A stretch of 64,000 bases of DNA from Shewanella loihica PV-4 (GCF_000016065.1 NC_009092.1:372001-436000), one strand, 5' to 3'. Counted from the stretch's first letter, positions 19,653 to 29,006 are shown. A program made the numbers and translations. Notes: generated by a model not told the origin, from the letters alone.

Positions 19653-21173
19653 ATGACCTCTCATCAGCAGTCGCCAGAACAGCCTGGCAGAGATTCGAGT
19701 CCCGCGTCGGCTAAACGCCACAAGCAGCCGACGCTACTAGATGCCCTGATCCCCATTATCGCCCTGGTCTGTATGTTAACGGCCTCTGTGTATCTCTTCT
19801 CGTCCGACAGCTCCTATGGCGCCAACCAGATCGCCCTGATCATGGCGGCCTGTATCACTCTGGTTATCGGGGTGAAGAACGGCTATAGCTGGAAGGAGAT
19901 GGAGGCGGGTATCGTCAAGAGTGTCTCCCTGGCCACAGGCGCTCTGTTGATCCTGTTTTCGGTCGGCTCCCTGATCGGCACCTGGATCTTGGCCGGAACC
20001 GTGCCGACCATGATCTTCTATGGTATGAAGATCTTAAACCCAGATTATTTCTACGCCGCCTCCTGCCTACTGTGCGCCGTGGTGGCCCTGAGTATCGGTA
20101 GCTCCTGGACGGTCGCCGGCACCTTAGGTATCGCCCTTATCGGTGTCGCCGGTGCCATGGGGCTGAGCGTCGAGATCACCGCCGGCGCCATCATCAGCGG
20201 CGCTTATTTTGGTGACAAGATGTCGCCCATGTCAGACACCACTAACCTGGCGCCCGCGGTTGCCGGCAGCGAGCTGTTTGGCCATATTCGCCACATGGTG
20301 TGGACCACGACTCCGAGCATATTGCTTGCCCTGATAGGCTTTTTGTTTATCGGCCTTAACAGCGACAGCAGCAGCGTCGCGACGGATCTGGCTGCGACCA
20401 TGGCACGCATCGAGACCCAGTATCATCCCGGCCTGCATCTGCTACTGCCCCTGCTGGTGGTGTTAGTGCTGGCCTACAAGAAGTTACCCGCCTTCCCGAC
20501 CGTGATTCTGGGTACCCTGGCCGGCGCCATCTGCGCGGCACTGTTTCAGTTCGATGGGGTGATCAAGTTCGTCAACGACGACAGCCTGCCGACTATGGTC
20601 GCCCTGGTGAAGGGGATCTGGGTCGCCATGTTCGATGGCTACACCGCCAACACAGGGGACAAAACACTCGACAGCCTGCTGAGTCGCGGTGGCATGAGCA
20701 GCATGGTCAATACCGTCTGGTTGATCCTATGCGCCATGGCCTTCGGCGGCGTGATGGAAAAGACAGGTCTGCTGCAGCGTCTGTTGCAAGGGGTGCTGCG
20801 TCTGGTGAAATCCAGCGGCAGCCTGATCATCACCACCCTGGCGAGCTGTATCGGCGCCAACTTGATCACGGGCGATCAGTTTATTGCCATCTTGTTGCCG
20901 GGTCGTATGCTCAAAGTCGAGTATGAGAAGCATGGTCTGGCGCCGGTTAACCTGAGCCGCGCACTGGAAGATTCGGCCACCATCACCAGCCCGTTGGTGC
21001 CCTGGAATACTTGCGGCGCCTACATGGCCAGCACCTTAGGCGTGGCGACCATCGCCTATCTGCCTTTCGCCTTCTTTAACCTCATCTGTCCTTTCGTCAG
21101 CGCGGCCTACGCCTACTATGACATCAAGATAGAGCGACTGGCGGAGAGTGAAGCCGTGGAGGCCGTGGCCTAG
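19653..21173 (+). CDS. nhaC: Na+/H+ antiporter, NhaC family
   Basis: A 506-residue inner-membrane protein with about 11-12 hydrophobic helices and a charged N-terminal tail. NhaC family landmarks include SIGSSWTVAGTLG (about residue 150), ISGAYFGDKMSPMSDTTNLAPAVAG (about 180-205, with acidic ion-site residues) and SATITSPLVPWNTCGAYM near the C-terminus. The family exchanges internal Na+ for external H+. TAAGGA precedes the ATG. The organism is presumably marine, which fits sodium-based physiology. Confidence 0.92.
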   Translation: MTSHQQSPEQPGRDSSPASAKRHKQPTLLDALIPIIALVCMLTASVYLFSSDSSYGANQIALIMAACITLVIGVKNGYSWKEMEAGIVKSVSLATGALLILFSVGSLIGTWILAGTVPTMIFYGMKILNPDYFYAASCLLCAVVALSIGSSWTVAGTLGIALIGVAGAMGLSVEITAGAIISGAYFGDKMSPMSDTTNLAPAVAGSELFGHIRHMVWTTTPSILLALIGFLFIGLNSDSSSVATDLAATMARIETQYHPGLHLLLPLLVVLVLAYKKLPAFPTVILGTLAGAICAALFQFDGVIKFVNDDSLPTMVALVKGIWVAMFDGYTANTGDKTLDSLLSRGGMSSMVNTVWLILCAMAFGGVMEKTGLLQRLLQGVLRLVKSSGSLIITTLASCIGANLITGDQFIAILLPGRMLKVEYEKHGLAPVNLSRALEDSATITSPLVPWNTCGAYMASTLGVATIAYLPFAFFNLICPFVSAAYAYYDIKIERLAESEAVEAVA

Positions 21174-21211
21174 CTTTATCGCCCAAGCAGCTTTGTTTGG
21201 TGTTAGAAGCA

Positions 21212-21256
21212 TAAAAAAATCCGCCCGGCGAAATCACTGGCGTCGTGCCGGGCGGG
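21212..21256 (-). terminator. Terminator of the cytochrome c maturation operon
   Basis: On the minus strand, CCGCCCGGC pairs with GCCGGGCGG across a 17-nt loop and is followed by A-T7. It lies about 40 bp beyond the last gene of the CcmF/CcmH/CcmG-like operon. Confidence 0.85.
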
Positions 21257-21298
21257 AGCAATAAAGTGATGGTGGGTGGCGCCTAAGGGCGCCATTGC

Positions 21299-21934
21299 TT
21301 AATGAAGATGTTGTGCTTTGTTCGGCTTGGCATATTTGGCGGTGAGCCGTTCCAGATAGGGCTGTACCGCCTTATCGCCCCAGTCTAGATAACCTCTTAA
21401 AAATCCAATTAAATTACCTTCGCCGTCGAAGGCGTAGGTGGCCGGTACTATGTTGGCCGGCAGCATCTTTTCCACCTGCCGCTGAGGGTCAATCAGCGTG
21501 GGATATCCCGCCAACTGGTGGCGAGTCAGAAAGGCACCCACTTCATCATGGGCCTCGTCGATGGACAGGGGCAGCACCACAAGATCTTTGTCGAGATTGT
21601 CCCGTCTTATCTTATCCATCATGGGGATCTCCTTGATGCAGGGGGCGCACCAGGTGGCCCACAGATTGATTAAGACCAGCTTGCCCCGGTAGTCGCTCAA
21701 TTTGACCTGGTCACCACTCAGACTCTCGAAGGTCGCCTCATCGACCTTCCGGGCGCTGGTCATCTCCACGAAGCGCGACATGATCACCGGCTTAGGCAGG
21801 TTCTCTCCCGTGTCATACACCTTGGCGCTCGGCATCACGGCCAGGGCGTTGCTCGTCGGTGTCATTAAACTTAGAGCGGACAGGGCGAGGCTGAGCAGGG
21901 CAAGTTTTAGCAGGGCAACTAGTCGTTTTCTCAT
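21299..21934 (-). CDS. CcmG/DsbE-like thiol-disulfide oxidoreductase of the sulfite reductase locus
   Basis: A 211-residue membrane-anchored periplasmic thioredoxin. It has an N-terminal signal-anchor (residues 5-25) and a thioredoxin domain with intact active site WCAPC (C96, C99) in LINLWATWCAPC and a cis-proline in IVPAT. CcmG-type proteins keep apocytochrome cysteines or the CcmH thiol reduced before heme ligation. It is the third gene of the minus-strand operon, overlapping the CcmH-like gene by four bases (ATGA). Homologues in the Shewanella oneidensis sir cluster are dedicated to SirA. Confidence 0.86.
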   Translation of the reverse strand: MRKRLVALLKLALLSLALSALSLMTPTSNALAVMPSAKVYDTGENLPKPVIMSRFVEMTSARKVDEATFESLSGDQVKLSDYRGKLVLINLWATWCAPCIKEIPMMDKIRRDNLDKDLVVLPLSIDEAHDEVGAFLTRHQLAGYPTLIDPQRQVEKMLPANIVPATYAFDGEGNLIGFLRGYLDWGDKAVQPYLERLTAKYAKPNKAQHLH

Positions 21935-22377
21935 GATCTATCTTCCTGAGAGGTGTTAAAGGATGCGGCGCCAGCTATCTGCCTGAAATACCAGAATATC
22001 GCTAGAGCCAGCAGGCACAGCGGCGCGAAGAACAGCAGGGCGGTGCCGGCACTTAGGCTGGGCATATAGCGGATACGCTCGCCGTAGCGGACCACCATGA
22101 AGTCGACTATCTCATCGCTCGTCTTGCCCTGCTCCAGCTGCAGATAGATCTCCGCCTTGAGCTCGTTGGCGATCGGGCTCTGGGAGTCCTGCAGGCTCTG
22201 ATTGGTGGACATGGGGCAGCGCAGGCCAGATGCGATCGCTATCGCCTGATGCTTAAGTTGAGCGGGCGTGCGCCATTGAGGGCTTCCACCTGTTTCTGCT
22301 AGCACTTGGGCTTGTGCTCGAGTCGGTCCAAGGAAACAGGCGAGTGCGAGCAAGAGTAATATCCAATATCCTTTCAT
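21931..22377 (-). CDS. CcmH/NrfF-like heme lyase component with a single active-site cysteine
   Basis: A 148-residue protein with a signal peptide, a periplasmic three-helix CcmH domain and a C-terminal transmembrane helix (about residues 108-130). The canonical LRCxxCQNQS motif reads LRCPMSTNQS here: C54 is kept, but the second cysteine (expected at 57) is serine and the following Gln is Thr. The change was confirmed in the codons. Normal CcmH reduces or holds the CXXCH thiols of apocytochrome. Loss of one cysteine implies a mixed-disulfide-only mechanism or specialisation, plausibly for the CX15CH site in SirA. It sits between the CcmF-like and CcmG-like genes. Confidence 0.86.
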   Translation of the reverse strand: MKGYWILLLLALACFLGPTRAQAQVLAETGGSPQWRTPAQLKHQAIAIASGLRCPMSTNQSLQDSQSPIANELKAEIYLQLEQGKTSDEIVDFMVVRYGERIRYMPSLSAGTALLFFAPLCLLALAIFWYFRQIAGAASFNTSQEDRS

Positions 22378-22379
22378 CT

Positions 22380-24335
22380 TCAGGCTCCTTTCACCGCCAG
22401 TTGCGGCGAGGGCGCCCGAGACAGTCGGCGCACCTTGCGTGGCAGCAGCAGGCTCAGGCCGGCAAACATCATGATGAGGCCGCCTATCCAGATCCAGCCA
22501 ATCAGGGGTTTGTAGCTGATGCGGATCAGAAACTCCTCCTCGCTCAGCCTATTGCCCATGGAGATATAGAGATCGGCAAACAGGCTGCGATGGATCCCGG
22601 CGGCGGAGATCTGCATGGCGTTGCTGTTAAAGGTCTGACGCTGGGGATAGAGATAGGCAAGATGCTGCTCGCGTCTGTCTCTCACCTCTATCTTTGCCTG
22701 AAGTGCACTGTAGCTGGTGTGGGAAACGGTTTCGGTCGCCCGGTAGATAAAGGTATAGCCCGCCACCTCCTTGCCTTGACCCGGCCCCATCCTGAGTAGC
22801 TCCTCCTGCTGAAAATAGCTGGAGCAGGTGGCCCCAAGTATGCTCAGCGCCACACCCAGGTGAGCAAAGCTCATGGCGTAGCAGCGCCTGTTATCCCCCG
22901 CGCCTGTGTACGCCGCCAGGCGTTTATGCAGATAGAGCCCAGTACAGCCGAGCAGCCAGAGGCAGGCGAAGCTACCAAGCAGGAAGTGGGCGGCAAACTC
23001 TTTCAGCAGCAGAGTATTGAGAGTGAGGCCGATAAACAGGCAGATAGCTGCCAGCGCCGTTAACTGTCTTAGCATGCCAGGGTTTGATACTTGCCAGCGC
23101 ATCAAAGGCGCGGCGCCCATGACCAGACAGATAAGCCAGGTCAGCGGGATGAAGAGGCTATTAAAGTAGGGGGCGCCCACCGAGATGCTCTGACCGCTTG
23201 CTACCTCATAGAGCAGCGGATAGCAGCTGCCCAGTAAGATGGAGATGGCGGCGACCAGCAATAAGAGATTGCCCAGCTGCATCAGGCTTTCCCGGCTCAG
23301 CATATTGCTATTTACCGGTCGGTAGAGGCTAGGGAGGCGCTGCAGCAGCAGGGTAAAGCCGCAGATAGAGACCAGGGCAAACAAAGTCAACATGGCGCCA
23401 CCGCGCAGGGGATCGGCGGCGAAGGCGTGAACCGATTGCACCACACCTGAGCGCACCAGGAAGGTGCCCAGCAGGCAGAGGCTGAAGCCTAAGATTGCCA
23501 GGAACAGGCTGGTGCCATGAAATCTGTCTCGACGTTCGCCCAAGATTAATGAGTGCATCAGCGCCGTGGCGACCAGCCAGGGAATAAAGGAGGCATTTTC
23601 CACCGGGTCCCAGAACCACCATCCGCCCCAGCCCAGCTCGTTGTAGGCCCACCAGGAGCCGAAGGCGTTGCCGCCGGTCAACATGGCCCAGGCCAGTATC
23701 GCCCATGGGCGCATCAATCGGCAGTGCTGCTTTAGCGGCTGACTGTTATCCAGCAGGGCGGCGATGGCTGCGGCGAAACAGACCGCCAGTCCCACATAGC
23801 CGATAAAGAGTAGCGGCGGATGCAGAATTAAGCCTATGTCCTGCAGTATGGGATTGAGATCCCGCCCCTCCACCGGGATGCCGGGTAGAAGCCTGGCGAA
23901 GGGATTCGATCCTATGAGCAAGAAGGCGATTAGGCCGGCCTGAATGGCGCCCAGCACGGCGTGGAGGTAGTGAAAAAACCGGTCTTTGTGGTTGGGCTGG
24001 AGGCTGAGCACGCAGCTCCAGATCCCCATGGCGCCAATCCAGAACAGCATAGAGCCTTCGTGACCCCCCCAGACGGCGGCTAGCTTATAGAGGCTGGCCA
24101 GCTGGGTGTTGGAATTGTTGGCCACATAGGCCACGGAAAAATCGTTGCTGAGAAACAGATAGGCCAGGATAAACAGGCTAGCCACCTGCGCCAAGCTATT
24201 AAGGCGAATAAAGAGGGGCTGGTAAGGCTTAAGCCTGAGTTTGACCCCGCAGGCAGGCATGACAGGGCTCATGGCCGTGAGTAAACACAGGGTCAAGGAG
24301 ATAATAAGAAGTAGTAAGCCAATTTCCGCTGTCAT
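22380..24335 (-). CDS. CcmF/NrfE-like heme lyase dedicated to the octaheme sulfite reductase
   Basis: A 651-residue polytopic membrane protein of the heme-handling family. The WWD heme-binding segment WGGWWFWDPVENASFIPWL (about residue 210) is clear, flanked by the histidine-containing loops of the CcmF family. It would present heme for covalent attachment on the periplasmic side. I chose the ATG giving MTAEIGLLLL, as CcmF proteins begin just before the first helix; an ATG 12 codons earlier has no ribosome-binding sequence. It heads an operon divergent from sirA. A private lyase is known to be needed for the unconventional heme in SirA/MccA relatives. Confidence 0.9.
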   Translation of the reverse strand: MTAEIGLLLLIISLTLCLLTAMSPVMPACGVKLRLKPYQPLFIRLNSLAQVASLFILAYLFLSNDFSVAYVANNSNTQLASLYKLAAVWGGHEGSMLFWIGAMGIWSCVLSLQPNHKDRFFHYLHAVLGAIQAGLIAFLLIGSNPFARLLPGIPVEGRDLNPILQDIGLILHPPLLFIGYVGLAVCFAAAIAALLDNSQPLKQHCRLMRPWAILAWAMLTGGNAFGSWWAYNELGWGGWWFWDPVENASFIPWLVATALMHSLILGERRDRFHGTSLFLAILGFSLCLLGTFLVRSGVVQSVHAFAADPLRGGAMLTLFALVSICGFTLLLQRLPSLYRPVNSNMLSRESLMQLGNLLLLVAAISILLGSCYPLLYEVASGQSISVGAPYFNSLFIPLTWLICLVMGAAPLMRWQVSNPGMLRQLTALAAICLFIGLTLNTLLLKEFAAHFLLGSFACLWLLGCTGLYLHKRLAAYTGAGDNRRCYAMSFAHLGVALSILGATCSSYFQQEELLRMGPGQGKEVAGYTFIYRATETVSHTSYSALQAKIEVRDRREQHLAYLYPQRQTFNSNAMQISAAGIHRSLFADLYISMGNRLSEEEFLIRISYKPLIGWIWIGGLIMMFAGLSLLLPRKVRRLSRAPSPQLAVKGA

Positions 24336-24805
24336 GGTCTCGCCTTCAGCCAAGGGGACCAAGCTACTCATCTATTTGCTGGTGATGGATAAGCCTGGTC
24401 TGTCTCTGTTTTGGCCTCACCTTAGGCGAACTCCCAAGGGTATTCTGTGAGCTGTCTCAGGGTCTTTTTTAGCTGTTTTCCCGCTCAATATTTTTCATAA
24501 CTCAAAAAGCCGCTTGAGCTTTTTTGAGATCTAAAAATGCCGCTTTTAAAACTAAAAAATCACACATAAATACAACGTAAGATTTTGTTTAAATTGATTT
24601 TATATCTATTCATAACTCACGAAAAACTCCGTGTGCGCCAGCTCAACTTTTTTCTCCTTTGTCTGTGAAAAATACTGAAATTGCTCAGTTGTATAAGTCG
24701 TTCGGTTAACGATTAGGTTTATTCCAATTAATTCCCGCCAGCGAAAAGGATGAGCTGATTTGGAATTAAACATAGACAGATAAAACTAAAAATATTTAGG
24801 AGTGA
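24336..24805. other. Divergent control region of the sulfite reductase locus
   Basis: A 470-bp AT-rich region serving both operons. It contains an imperfect hairpin CTCAAAAAGC/GCTTTTTTGAG (24501-24528) and an 8-bp inverted repeat TTAATTCC/GGAATTAA (24728-24735 and 24762-24769) about 40 bp before sirA, a plausible operator. A CRP half-site TGTGA at 24446 has a poor partner. No credible gene is seen. Confidence 0.5.
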
Positions 24806-26848
24806 ATGATGAGACGATGGAAACACAAGGTAGCCTTAAGTGCGCTATTTTGTTTCGGTGCCATTGCCAATGTGAATGCCGCTGGTGGTAAATACAACAG
24901 CGTGCCCGAGATGGGCAAGACCGCCAAAGAGGCGATAGCAAACTATCAGGGCACGGAACAGGTTAATGGTGTTAAAACCCTGCAAGACTATATTGTTCAA
25001 GAAGCCGAGCTGTTTGATTTCCTGTTTGAAAACCACCCTATGTTCAAATATCAGGAAGCGGGCAATCTGGTCGGCGACTACCACATCAGCGACCGGGGTG
25101 AAGAGTATCTGGATACTGGTCACAGCCCCGAATACAGCAAGAAGGCGGGCAAACCCAGAGCGGTCCAGTACCGTCTTGGCGCCAAGTCGATTCTGGATTA
25201 TCCCAACAACTTCGTCGGCCCGGAAAAGTGCGCCGAGTGTCACGCGACTCAATATGAGAAGTGGAGCCGTTCACGCCACGCCAAGACGATCCGTTTCCCC
25301 GGGGAGCACCCAGAGGTGGATAACGATCTCAACAAGACAATGTACGGCACTAAGGACACCTCTATTCTACCCGACGGCATCACGCCGGATGTGATCTATG
25401 CGACCGTGGGTACGCCCAGAACCAAGTATGGCTTCATCGATGCCTGGTTGGTGCGTGGTTCATACCATATCGAGGGTGGTTTGCTTAAGGATGGCACGGG
25501 CAAGATGGTGGCCGGTGCTAACCAGTTCTCACGTGGCTGGGCCGAGTGGCTGACTCCCGAGATGGCCAAGAAGATCAATGCGGTGATCCCTGAGTTTCCA
25601 ACGACCCTGGAAGCCTATGGCGGTTCAGGCTCTCACCAGTGGGGTATGAGCTCCTATGGTGCCAAGTACCGTAAGGAGATGCTGTTTCAACCCGCCAGCT
25701 CCTACTGTGAGGTATGCCATACTTTCAAGTTCGACTTTAAGACCAAGCAGGAATACTTCGACGCCTTGGGCGATCCTAAGAAACTGCAGGAACACACCAT
25801 CAGTAAAGGGATCGCCTGTGAAGAGTGTCACGGCGCTGGCGGCCACTTAGATGGTGGTACCGGCGGCATGCAGTCTAACTGCGAACGCTGTCACCAACGC
25901 TTCCAGTACGACCCTGCCATGGCCGAAACCCCTGCCGCCCAGGAGAAGCCCGAGCTGGCCTTCGGCGTGAAGATGAAGTCGCTCTGTCCTTCTTGTGGTA
26001 CCGAGGGCTCGCAGATGTATGGCTCGGCGCACTATGAGAAAGGGATGCGTTGTACCACCTGTCACGATCCTCACGAGGTTACAGACGGTACCTGGATGTC
26101 AGGCATCACCAAGCCTAAGTTGAAGACAGACTGTAAGGACTGCCACGAGGCGCAGACTGTGATTGCCAGCAACACAGACACCCACGCCAACCAGACCTGC
26201 CAGAGTTGTCACATGCCTAACATGGGTAGCTGTGAAAACTTCAAGGCGATGCAGTTCCCCGATCAGGCTGGCTTCGATGCGGTGCGTAAGTCGCACATGT
26301 GGAAGATCGATGTCGACCCTGAGCGTAAGACACTCAACCCGCCAGAAGGTCAGCCAAGGATCCAAGGACCTAAGGGTGCCAAGGGCTGGACAGTGGCCAA
26401 GAACGAAGAGGGTCGTACCTACCTGGACCTCATGTGGTCTTGTGCCCGCACCTCTATCTCAGATCACGACGTAGTGGAAAACAAGGGTTGTCATAGCCAG
26501 TTCCAGTCTGAACTCGAGACTGGCCTGCACTACAAGGATCAGCTGGAGATCTACGGTGAAGTGATGAAGTGGCAGAAGCCTATTAAAGAGGTCTTCGGTC
26601 AGGTTGAGCAGGCGCTGGTGCGTATCGATCAGCTGCTCGAGGTCACCAAGTTGTCTACCGAAGACAAGACTCAGGTGCTGATGCTGGCCGAGAAGGCCCA
26701 GGCCACAGTGGATCTGATCAAGCAAGATGGCTCTTGGGGTGTCCATGGCTTCCGTTATAGCCAGAAACGTCTCGATGCGGCCCTCACCTATGTGACTCAG
26801 GCGCAGAAGATCTTAGACGGCAGCGGCTATTCGGCCAAGGCCCACTAA
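24806..26848 (+). CDS. sirA: Octaheme c-type cytochrome sulfite reductase SirA (MccA family)
   Basis: A 680-residue periplasmic enzyme reducing sulfite to sulfide. The signal peptide ends near NVNAAGG. Heme motifs: CAECH (142), CEVCH (301), CEECH (338), CERCH (359), CTTCH (416), CKDCH (443) and CQSCH (465), then the diagnostic long motif with C546 and C562-H563 (CX15CH, ending NKGCH). That makes eight hemes. Extra cysteines lie at 394 and 397 (CPSCG, no histidine) and at 476; relatives bind Cu(I) through two non-heme cysteines next to the active-site heme, so these are candidates. TTTAGGAG precedes the ATG. It is the first gene of the ten-gene plus-strand operon. Confidence 0.95.
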   Translation: MMRRWKHKVALSALFCFGAIANVNAAGGKYNSVPEMGKTAKEAIANYQGTEQVNGVKTLQDYIVQEAELFDFLFENHPMFKYQEAGNLVGDYHISDRGEEYLDTGHSPEYSKKAGKPRAVQYRLGAKSILDYPNNFVGPEKCAECHATQYEKWSRSRHAKTIRFPGEHPEVDNDLNKTMYGTKDTSILPDGITPDVIYATVGTPRTKYGFIDAWLVRGSYHIEGGLLKDGTGKMVAGANQFSRGWAEWLTPEMAKKINAVIPEFPTTLEAYGGSGSHQWGMSSYGAKYRKEMLFQPASSYCEVCHTFKFDFKTKQEYFDALGDPKKLQEHTISKGIACEECHGAGGHLDGGTGGMQSNCERCHQRFQYDPAMAETPAAQEKPELAFGVKMKSLCPSCGTEGSQMYGSAHYEKGMRCTTCHDPHEVTDGTWMSGITKPKLKTDCKDCHEAQTVIASNTDTHANQTCQSCHMPNMGSCENFKAMQFPDQAGFDAVRKSHMWKIDVDPERKTLNPPEGQPRIQGPKGAKGWTVAKNEEGRTYLDLMWSCARTSISDHDVVENKGCHSQFQSELETGLHYKDQLEIYGEVMKWQKPIKEVFGQVEQALVRIDQLLEVTKLSTEDKTQVLMLAEKAQATVDLIKQDGSWGVHGFRYSQKRLDAALTYVTQAQKILDGSGYSAKAH

Positions 26849-26887
26849 GTCTCTGACACCTGGAGATATCTAGGTCAATCACTAACC

Positions 26888-26912
26888 ACCCGGCGCCTTT
26901 CCGGCGCCGGGT
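26888..26912 (+). repeat. Perfect 10-bp hairpin between sirA and the rhodanese gene
   Basis: ACCCGGCGCC-TTTCC-GGCGCCGGGT forms a very stable stem with no T-run behind it. It is therefore better read as an mRNA 3'-end stabiliser or partial attenuator that lets sirA message exceed that of the downstream genes than as a full terminator. Confidence 0.7.
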
Positions 26913-26929
26913 ATTAGAGGAGAGAGAAG

Positions 26930-27355
26930 ATGAAATCCAAACTAGGGCTATCACTGGCACTGCTGCTGGGACTAACCCCGCTGTGCAGCCTGGCGGGCGG
27001 CGGCGCCGAGATGGCACCGGCGCACAGATACGAGCATAGCCTGCATACCATCAGCCTGGCCGAGGCCGAGGCCCTGCTGGCTCAGAAAGATGTCTACTTC
27101 TTCGACGTCAACACATTGGAGCTGTGGGCCGAGGGCTATATCCCTGGGGCCGTCTACTTCAATGTCGATAACTGGAAAACCCTGCTGCCTGAGGATAAGG
27201 CGGCGCGCATGGTGTTTTACTGTGCCAATCGCCTCTGCAATGCCAGCGAGATAGCGGCTCATCAGGTGATGAAGCTGGGCTACACCAATGTGATGCAGAT
27301 GCACGATGGCATCTATGGCTGGCGCCTGTCGGGTAGAAGTATTGAAAAACCATAA
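26930..27355 (+). CDS. Periplasmic rhodanese-like protein of the sir cluster
   Basis: A 141-residue exported single-domain rhodanese: signal peptide ending at CSLAGGG, then residues 38-135 with the substrate-loop region DVNTLELWAEGYIPGAVYFN and the catalytic cysteine in VFYCANRLCNAS. Rhodaneses move sulfane sulfur. The active loop here has two cysteines six residues apart, which allows a persulfide or disulfide role. A homologue occupies the same place in the Shewanella oneidensis sir cluster. A role in sulfur handling near SirA is inferred from context only. Confidence 0.83.
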   Translation: MKSKLGLSLALLLGLTPLCSLAGGGAEMAPAHRYEHSLHTISLAEAEALLAQKDVYFFDVNTLELWAEGYIPGAVYFNVDNWKTLLPEDKAARMVFYCANRLCNASEIAAHQVMKLGYTNVMQMHDGIYGWRLSGRSIEKP

Positions 27356-27439
27356 CAAACAAAGCCTTGCCTGATTTTTTGAACAATAGTCATTTTGAAT
27401 AATAGACCTTTTGAGCAATAGATGATTGAGAGTGTGAAT

Positions 27440-28225
27440 ATGAAAGCGAATCTACTGAAATCTTGTCGTGTCACCACCTTAGCCCTGGCCTGCACCTGGT
27501 CATTCTTTGCCGCGGCAAGCGAGTCGCCCCAGGAGGTCGAAGATGCCTCCTATGCATTGGGGGCCTCTGTCGGTCATTACATCTCGGGCAAGATCTATAA
27601 CCAGGTCGACCTGGGTGCCCAGATTAAGGTCGATACCGTGATCCAGGGGGTGATCGACGCCCTCAAGGGTGAGGGCAAGATGTCCAACGAAGAGATACTG
27701 ACTCACCTCAATGCCCGCGCGGAGTGGCTCAACAATGCCAAGGCCGCAAAGCTGGAGGCATTAGCCAGCAAGCATCAGGCCGAGGGTCAGGCCTACCTGG
27801 CGGCAAACCAGGCCAAACCTGGCGTCAAGGTGACTGAATCGGGTCTGCAATATGAGGTGATCAAGCAGGGCGACGGCCCTAAGCCGGTCGAGTCCGATGT
27901 GGTCACAGTGCACTATGTGGGTAAGCTGCTGGACGGCACCGAATTTGATAACTCTTATGAGCGCGACGAGCCCAACCGTTTCGCCCTGCTGTCGGTGATC
28001 GACGGCTGGAAAGAGGGGATCGCCCTGATGAATGTTGGCTCTACCTATCGCCTGACCATTCCTGCCGAGCTGGCCTATGGCAAGGAGGTGGTGGGCGTGA
28101 TCCCGCCTGGCTCGACCCTGATCTTCGATGTCGAGCTGCTCAAGATGGAGGCACCCGGAGAGAATGCCCACGGCATGGGCCTTAGCGGTATGGGCATGGG
28201 CGGCATGATGGGCATGGGCCACTAG
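27440..28225 (+). CDS. FKBP-type peptidyl-prolyl isomerase with Met/His-rich C-terminal tail
   Basis: A 261-residue periplasmic protein: signal peptide (to about residue 27), FkpA/Mip-like N-terminal dimerisation helices (30-125) and an FKBP domain (about 145-240) with YVGKLLDGTEFDNSY, IDGWKEGIALMNVGS and IPPGSTLIFDVELLKME. The last 19 residues contain six methionines and two histidines separated by glycines (HGMGLSGMGMGG..., ending MGMGH). Such tails bind Cu(I) or Ni in other proteins. The ATG giving MKANLLKS starts a proper signal peptide; one six codons earlier lacks a good ribosome site. The gene lies between the rhodanese and TPR genes. An SlyD-like combination of foldase and metal binding is possible. 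Confidence 0.85.
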   Translation: MKANLLKSCRVTTLALACTWSFFAAASESPQEVEDASYALGASVGHYISGKIYNQVDLGAQIKVDTVIQGVIDALKGEGKMSNEEILTHLNARAEWLNNAKAAKLEALASKHQAEGQAYLAANQAKPGVKVTESGLQYEVIKQGDGPKPVESDVVTVHYVGKLLDGTEFDNSYERDEPNRFALLSVIDGWKEGIALMNVGSTYRLTIPAELAYGKEVVGVIPPGSTLIFDVELLKMEAPGENAHGMGLSGMGMGGMMGMGH

Positions 28226-28253
28226 TTTAGGTTATCGGCAGTAGGTGCTTGTT

Positions 28254-28946
28254 ATGATTAGTTTAGTGTTCGCCATGGCGGTAACCCTGGTCTGTTTTAT
28301 TGCGCCCATCTGGCGCCACTATTTCATCCAAGAGGAAAACGCCCTGGCTGGCGATGCGACCATCCCTGCTAGGAAGCAGACCCTGACACCTATTGTGGTG
28401 ACAGGCATGCTACTGCTGATACCACTTACCCTCTATGGCCTGCTGGGCCGCTTCAACGACTGGCATACCGGCCAGATCGACGAGAACATCGATTATTTGA
28501 TCGCCGCCGACATCAACAAGAATGCGCGCATCTTGGATGACACGCCTCTAGACCGACTGGCCTTGCTTAACCTGGCCAATGCCTACGCCGAAGGGGGACG
28601 CTACAGCGAGGCGGTAGAGACCTTAGATAAATTACTGGCAATAGCGCCCGACGCCGAGCTGTATGGCATGAAGGCGACGGCGCTCTATTACCGTGATAAC
28701 CGCGCCATGAGCCTGGAGGTCTCCCTCGTGATATCCCAGGCGCTGGCGCTCGACCCCGAGGAAGTGCAGTCATTGCTGCTGATGGCGACCCACGCTTATC
28801 TGAACAAGGATTTTCAGCAAGCGATCGTCCATTGGCGGCAGTTACTGGACAGCGATAACCCCAACATAAACCGAGCATCGATTAACAGTGCGATTGTCAA
28901 CGCTGAGCAGAAGATGGCTAACCGTACCGTGACTGCATCTGAGTAA
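28254..28946 (+). CDS. Membrane-anchored TPR protein, CcmI/NrfG-like
   Basis: A 230-residue protein with an N-terminal helix, a short loop, a second helix (residues about 45-65) and a periplasmic tetratricopeptide region (about 100-210: LALLNLANAYAEGGRYSEAVETLDKLLA, QSLLLMATHAYLNKDFQQAIVHWRQLL). The topology is that of the cytochrome c biogenesis protein CcmI/NrfG, which binds apocytochrome C-termini and delivers them to the CcmF/CcmH lyase. Here it would serve SirA. The ATG is preferred to a GTG three codons earlier. Confidence 0.78.
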   Translation: MISLVFAMAVTLVCFIAPIWRHYFIQEENALAGDATIPARKQTLTPIVVTGMLLLIPLTLYGLLGRFNDWHTGQIDENIDYLIAADINKNARILDDTPLDRLALLNLANAYAEGGRYSEAVETLDKLLAIAPDAELYGMKATALYYRDNRAMSLEVSLVISQALALDPEEVQSLLLMATHAYLNKDFQQAIVHWRQLLDSDNPNINRASINSAIVNAEQKMANRTVTASE

Positions 28947-29006
28947 AAGTCACCAAAATGAAATATTCAATGAGGTCGGCATGCGTGCCGACGGATGGAG
29001 GATGCT

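Noticed and set aside
24446..24461. CRP site in the divergent sulfite reductase control region
   Set aside because: TGTGA is followed at the right distance by TCAGG, only a partial second half. Too weak to list as a site.
26889..26912. Intrinsic terminator after sirA
   Set aside because: The stem is perfect, but GTATTAGAGG rather than a T-run follows, so it was listed as a hairpin only.
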